Origin: Bacteroidota bacterium
GTDB taxonomy: Bacteria; Bacteroidota; Bacteroidia; Bacteroidales; VadinHA17
Direction: 5' to 3'
Assembly (NCBI GenBank): GCA_030628785.1
Contig: DAOVQI010000122.1
Location: 1-8,444 of the forward strand
Length of the DNA: 8,444 bases
Part shown: positions 5,498 to 8,444 of the stretch, in pieces
How positions within the stretch are numbered: position 1 is the stretch's first letter
Layout: each line of letters starts with the position of its first letter
Notes under the pieces: model-generated
Seen by the model: only the letters and a program-made list of their open reading frames with translations
Told to the model about the DNA's origin: nothing
The model's database searches: none
Made by a program: the position numbers and the translations under genes

Positions 5498-7642
5498 TCA
5501 CATTCCTTTAAAGGGATTCGGTCCTATATCCTCAATGGTTTCAATATAATCATTGATCAGTTCCGGAATTTTATAATATTCATTAATTTCAATAAATTCC
5601 GTTCTTATTCTTTCAGGTTCAAGCATCATGGTTTTTAAAGTTTCCTGTATGTTTTCAGCACGGGTTGAAATTAGCTCGCTCCCGTTAATAAAATGACACT
5701 GGTAGTCGTCTCCAGGTTTACATCCTATTTGTAATATCCCGTCAAATCCTTGCGACAGTGCATCCGAGATCCACACATTATTAATTGATCCAATGCATCT
5801 GACCGGGATTATTCTAACATATGGACTGTATTTCAATCGGTTGAGCCCTGCCATATCAAATGCAGGGTATGCATCATTCTCACAAACAAATGCCAGTATT
5901 CGCGGTTTTTCTTCGAACTCATCAGGAATCTCAATAGATTTGATCATCGATGATATGGAGTTGATAGAAAAGTCAGAGAAATTTATTATCCTTTCGGGAC
6001 AGGATCCCAAACAAATTCCACATCTCCGGCACCGGTTCGGGTTAGGCAAAGGTGTACCCTTTTCGGTTTCATCGTAGGCTCCAAAAGGACATTCTTCCGT
6101 ACATCGCTTGCAATCGGTACATCGCTGGAGATAGAGATCGGGAAAACTCCGGTCGCCCGATCTGGGATGAACCGATTCTCCGCGTTTAACACACTCGAGG
6201 CATTGTATTGCTTTTAAAACAGCTCCTGTTGCATCTTCTATACAACTGATGATGTCAGAAGGAGCCCGCAGGGCGCCGGCAGCATATATTCCGGTTCTTC
6301 TGGTCTCGTATGGAAAGCAAATAAAATGAGAATCCGGAAAATTATATTTTAATAAGGGTAATCCTTTGCCCAGGCGGTAGGAGAGATTCAAGTCTTCGGT
6401 TTCAGCAGGGATCATTCCTGTTGCCAAAACAACCAGGTCAACTTTTATAAAGATTTGCTCACCGATCAGCGAGTTCATTATTTCAACAATTAATTCATTC
6501 TGATCTTCCTGAATACCGGTAACTTCTCCTTTTGTTAAAAAGATTTGCTCATCTTTTTGTACTTCCATGTAGAAATTTTCAGATAATCCGGGCACTCTGA
6601 TGTCTTTATAGATCACATATACCCTGGAATCAGGATTGAAATCCCGGACATATTTGGCCTGTTTCAGTGAAGTAGCACAACAGAACGAGGAACAGTAAGG
6701 CAGGTGATTTTCGTCCCTCGATCCGGCACACTGGACGAACAGAACATCTTTTACCGGTTTTTTATCGGATGGACGCAGAATATTTTCCCGGACGGCCATC
6801 TCTTCCATTTCTACATTGGTAATGACGTTTTTTAATTTTCCATATCCGAATGCAGTTAGCCCGGATGGGTTAAAAGGTTTCCAGCCTGTAGCCATTACAA
6901 TGCTTCCCACTCTGAATGTTTCTTCTTTACCCTGGCGGGTCAGTGTTACTTCGAAAGCTCCCGGTTGGCCTGATATTTCTTTTATTTCGCTTGATGTAAG
7001 AATATTAATATTGGAAAAATTCTCCAGTGTGGCAATCCTTTCATGAATAATTGGCGATTGTGGAGATTGGTAAGGATGTTTATAGGGCACTTGTTTGTAT
7101 AATTTTTTTGCCCAGCCCCCGATGGCTTTTTCTTTTTCGACCAGTATAATATTATAACCTGCCCTGGCTCCTTCAATGGCTGCTGTAATACCGGTAATCC
7201 CGCCCCCAACTACCAAAATATCCGATTCCGGATCTTCGGTTATATAAGGAATAATCTCCTGAATGGTTTGGGCTTTTACGATACCCATCCGGAGATTATC
7301 TTCAGCGAGCATTTGTGTATCTTCATCGTTGGGAGCATGGCACCAGACAACCTGCTCACGGAGATTAACTCTTTCAGTATGTATGCCGGAATTTAAAGAA
7401 AACTCATACGTTTTAGCACGGGGAGAGCAGGCAGCGATAATAATACCATCAAGCCCTTTGTTTTGAATATCGCTTCGGATCAGATCCAACCCCTCCGCAG
7501 AACACAGGAAAGGATGGGAGATATGCACATCCGCATGGTATTCATGGGCAGCAACATCCAGCAGTTTCTTTGTTTCCAGACTCTCACCAATTCCACAGCC
7601 TGTACAAATGTAAACGCCTAATTTCTTGGGTCCCGTACTCAT
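5498..7642 (-). CDS. qmoB: QmoB: HdrA-like flavoprotein with MvhD-like domain
   Basis: This is the cytoplasmic Qmo subunit that passes electrons between QmoA, QmoC and a soluble partner. The 714-residue protein starts with an HdrA N-terminal domain: VYICTGCGIGE (Cys13, Cys16), Cys47, AACSPR (Cys72) and NLREQVVWCHAP (Cys101). A Rossmann FAD site follows at 142-176 (VVGGGITGI...VEKEKAIGG), with ATGWKPF at 251-257. The Hdr motif QCAGSRDENHLPYCSSFCC spans 304-322. The flavin domain closes with IYAAGALRAPSDI...DATGAVLKAIQ (452-480). Two 4Fe-4S motifs come next (C508/C511/C514/C518 and C538/C541/C544/C548). The MvhD/FlpD-like end (about 580-690) has VCENDAYPAFD, RCIGSI and GCKPGDDYQCHF, the QmoB form in which the first CxxC of MvhD is reduced to one Cys. 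Length is close to known QmoB. The start is ATG at 7642. It lies 376 bp from qmoA and 430 bp from qmoC on one strand. Confidence 0.94.
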   Translation of the reverse strand: MSTGPKKLGVYICTGCGIGESLETKKLLDVAAHEYHADVHISHPFLCSAEGLDLIRSDIQNKGLDGIIIAACSPRAKTYEFSLNSGIHTERVNLREQVVWCHAPNDEDTQMLAEDNLRMGIVKAQTIQEIIPYITEDPESDILVVGGGITGITAAIEGARAGYNIILVEKEKAIGGWAKKLYKQVPYKHPYQSPQSPIIHERIATLENFSNINILTSSEIKEISGQPGAFEVTLTRQGKEETFRVGSIVMATGWKPFNPSGLTAFGYGKLKNVITNVEMEEMAVRENILRPSDKKPVKDVLFVQCAGSRDENHLPYCSSFCCATSLKQAKYVRDFNPDSRVYVIYKDIRVPGLSENFYMEVQKDEQIFLTKGEVTGIQEDQNELIVEIMNSLIGEQIFIKVDLVVLATGMIPAETEDLNLSYRLGKGLPLLKYNFPDSHFICFPYETRRTGIYAAGALRAPSDIISCIEDATGAVLKAIQCLECVKRGESVHPRSGDRSFPDLYLQRCTDCKRCTEECPFGAYDETEKGTPLPNPNRCRRCGICLGSCPERIINFSDFSINSISSMIKSIEIPDEFEEKPRILAFVCENDAYPAFDMAGLNRLKYSPYVRIIPVRCIGSINNVWISDALSQGFDGILQIGCKPGDDYQCHFINGSELISTRAENIQETLKTMMLEPERIRTEFIEINEYYKIPELINDYIETIEDIGPNPFKGM

Positions 7643-7734
7643 TTAAAATTTGATTGCATTAATAAATTATGATTCACCCGGATAATGCATAGGTAAATAT
7701 TAGTTCTCTCAACATTTAAGTTGCTATCCAAAGA

Positions 7735-7751
7735 CAAGACCATCGGTCTTG
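7735..7751. repeat. Short hairpin CAAGACC-ATC-GGTCTTG
   Basis: This is a perfect 7-bp stem with a three-base loop. Its core ACCATCGGT is the exact reverse complement of the core ACCGATGGT in the hairpin at 7928-7944, so the two are related elements in opposite orientation. It lies about 95 bases upstream of the qmoB start, in the transcribed direction. Confidence 0.65.
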
Positions 7752-7776
7752 GATTATTCCGCAATATAAATAAGAA

Positions 7777-7878
7777 TAGAACACGGATGACACGGATGAC
7801 ACGGATTTAAAATATTTATGCATCAAACTTCATTTTCTATCTGTGTATATCCGTGTTATCTGTGTCATCCGTGTTCTA
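7777..7878. repeat. 30-bp inverted repeat of ACGGATGACA-type units
   Basis: The left arm (7777-7806) and right arm (7849-7878) are inverted copies agreeing at 28 of 30 positions, around a 42-base AT-rich middle. Each arm is itself made of ~10-base repeats of the form ACACGGATG. Closely similar ACACGGATGACACGGAT palindromes occur as dispersed intergenic repeats in Bacteroidota. The qmo transcript would form a very long hairpin between qmoA and qmoB. Confidence 0.8.
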
Positions 7879-7898
7879 TATAATTGGTTTTATTCTAC

Positions 7899-7920
7899 TC
7901 CCAAAGGGATGCCTTTGGGA
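7899..7920. repeat. Perfect hairpin TCCCAAAGG-GATG-CCTTTGGGA
   Basis: A perfect 9-bp stem with the loop GATG. It is separated by only seven bases from the next hairpin (7928-7944), and the pair resembles a REP doublet. In the direction of qmoA transcription no U-run follows the stem, which argues against a classical intrinsic terminator, but the structure could stabilise or process the mRNA 3' end after qmoA. Confidence 0.7.
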
Positions 7921-7927
7921 AATAATC

Positions 7928-7944
7928 GAACACCGATGGTGTTC
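7928..7944. repeat. Short hairpin GAACACC-GAT-GGTGTTC
   Basis: A perfect 7-bp stem with the loop GAT, forming a pair with the hairpin at 7899-7920. It begins 75 bases beyond the qmoA stop codon in the sense of transcription. Its ACCGATGGT core recurs inverted at 7735-7751. Confidence 0.65.
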
Positions 7945-8018
7945 TTTCTCAAGCAATTAAAGTTATGCTATTTATTAATTAATTATTATAATCTTCAAAC
8001 TATCATAGAATACATACT

Positions 8019-8444
8019 TTACTTAGTCATAGCTGATTGAATAGCTTTAAGTGCGGTTCCCGTTGCATCTTTTAAGGATGCAGAAACATCAAGAGGCTTT
8101 TTCGAACAGGCGGCTGCATATATGCCTTTGGGCAACTGGTCTGGATCAATAAATCCATCTTCGTTAAGGGTTATTCCTTCAACCGGAATTTCATTCGGGA
8201 CTATTCCGGTTGCCAGAATTACTAAATCAGCGGATGCAGTAATCTTTGTTCCGGAAAGAATATCTTCCGCTTCCACGATGAGTTGCCCTCTGTTCCGGTC
8301 TTTAGAAACTTTTGCCACCTTGCCCTTGATCAGTTCAATTTGAGATGTATTCTCAACCCGGTTCAGGAAATCTTCATTCCTGCCGGCGACCCTCAAATCG
8401 ATATAAAAAATTTTCACCTTTCCATCCGGGTAAAGATGAATATA
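8019..8444 (-). CDS. qmoA: QmoA C-terminal part, HdrA-like flavoprotein (cut by window edge)
   Basis: Only the last 141 codons are inside the window; the frame is open to the edge at 8444. QmoA is a cytoplasmic HdrA-like FAD protein that pairs with QmoB. The visible part begins YIHLYPDGKVKIFYIDLRV, followed by AGRNEDFLNRVE, then IKGKVAKVSKD and LIVEAEDILSGTKI, the lid region of HdrA-type flavoproteins. SADLVILATGIVPNE marks the end of the NAD(P)/FAD fold. It closes with GIYAAACSKKPLDVSASLKD and ATGTALKAIQSAM, the HdrA-family closing motif. The protein stops right after this motif without ferredoxin clusters, as QmoA does and full-length HdrA does not. A GTG at 8417 can start the frame but lies mid-domain, so it is not the true start. 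Being first in order upstream of qmoB supports the qmoA call. Confidence 0.88.
   Translation of the reverse strand, partial: YIHLYPDGKVKIFYIDLRVAGRNEDFLNRVENTSQIELIKGKVAKVSKDRNRGQLIVEAEDILSGTKITASADLVILATGIVPNEIPVEGITLNEDGFIDPDQLPKGIYAAACSKKPLDVSASLKDATGTALKAIQSAMTK

Larger units (their letters stand above)
7643..8018. other. qmoA-qmoB spacer, repeat-rich and non-coding
   Basis: The 376 bases between the qmoA stop and the qmoB start contain no convincing gene. They hold a long imperfect palindrome (7777-7878) and three short hairpins with GAT or ATC at their centres, annotated separately. The part next to qmoA (7945-8018) is AT-rich, with TTAATTAATTATTA-like sequence. An open frame at 7843-8040 on the plus strand runs through the repeats and into qmoA antisense and is not a gene. 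No clear TTG/TAnnTTTG pair for qmoB was found on the minus strand. Confidence 0.6.

Noticed and set aside
5498..7642. Loss of a cluster-binding cysteine in the MvhD-like tail as a defect
   Set aside because: A CEND-type motif in place of the MvhD CxxC accompanies the GDDYQCHF form characteristic of QmoB, so it is probably normal for the family.
7777..7878. CRISPR repeats or a tRNA-like structure
   Set aside because: There are only two arms in opposite orientation, with no cloverleaf and no anticodon arm; it is an inverted repeat.
7843..8343. Plus-strand open frames across the spacer and qmoA
   Set aside because: One is built from repeat sequence and the other is antisense to the well-supported qmoA frame.
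8415..8417. GTG at 8417 as the qmoA start
   Set aside because: The frame continues upstream to the window edge with plausible family sequence (YIHLYPDGK), and a start here would cut the domain in the middle.
5498..8444. One broken HdrA gene split into two pieces by insertion
   Set aside because: Both frames contain their own complete HdrA-type closing motif (DATGTALKAIQ and DATGAVLKAIQ), and qmoB has a complete N-terminal domain, so they are two genes.
3970..8444. Methanogen-type HdrABC heterodisulfide reductase
   Set aside because: No HdrB with CCG-type cysteine motifs is present. The HdrC-HdrE fusion and the GDDYQCHF tail are Qmo features.

Overview
The window looks like chromosomal DNA of an anaerobic member of the Bacteroidota. 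Three things suggest this: moderate to low GC; exported proteins of types familiar from that phylum (a DUF4412/LolA-like periplasmic protein and a beta-barrel family with an N-terminal DCxxCD motif); and the absence of Shine-Dalgarno sequences, with candidate promoters resembling the Bacteroidota TTG / TAnnTTTG pattern. The intergenic spacers are also full of short palindromic repeats of kinds common in Bacteroidota genomes. The taxonomic call is inference; there is no rRNA or other marker gene here.

Left half (1-3800): three single, probably independently transcribed genes for exported proteins. A DUF4412-like periplasmic protein lies on the minus strand (69-665). It is followed by a 436-bp spacer holding a nested palindromic repeat, then a secreted two-domain protein of unknown function (1102-2019, plus strand). 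A 506-bp spacer ending in a three-hairpin repeat cluster leads to an outer-membrane beta-barrel-like protein (2526-3800, plus strand). These three genes have no evident link to the right half. The junction at 3801-3969, between convergent genes, holds a GC-rich inverted repeat.

Right half (3970-8444, minus strand, read right to left): a qmoA-qmoB-qmoC locus encoding a quinone-interacting membrane-bound oxidoreductase. Only the C-terminal 141 codons of QmoA (HdrA-like flavoprotein) are inside the window. QmoB (714 aa) is an HdrA-like flavoprotein with two 4Fe-4S ferredoxin motifs and a C-terminal MvhD-like domain carrying the QmoB-type GDDYQCHF motif. QmoC (365 aa) is a fusion of an HdrC-like two-cluster iron-sulfur domain and an HdrE-like six-helix membrane anchor. 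In sulfate reducers and green sulfur bacteria this complex moves electrons between menaquinone and soluble partners, classically APS reductase (AprAB). No apr, sat or dsr gene is visible, so the electron partner is open.

The most unusual aspect is the layout of the qmo locus. The genes are in canonical order but are separated by spacers of 376 bp (A-B) and 430 bp (B-C). Both spacers are packed with repeats: a 30-bp inverted repeat built of ~10-bp units, three GAT/ATC-loop hairpins, an 11-bp-unit tandem array, and a 107-bp element with 17-bp inverted termini that interrupts that array and carries a perfect TAnnTTTG box pointing at qmoC. The spacers may uncouple expression of the three subunits, or may simply be landing sites for repeats. 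I see no CRISPR array, tRNA, rRNA, transposase or defence system.
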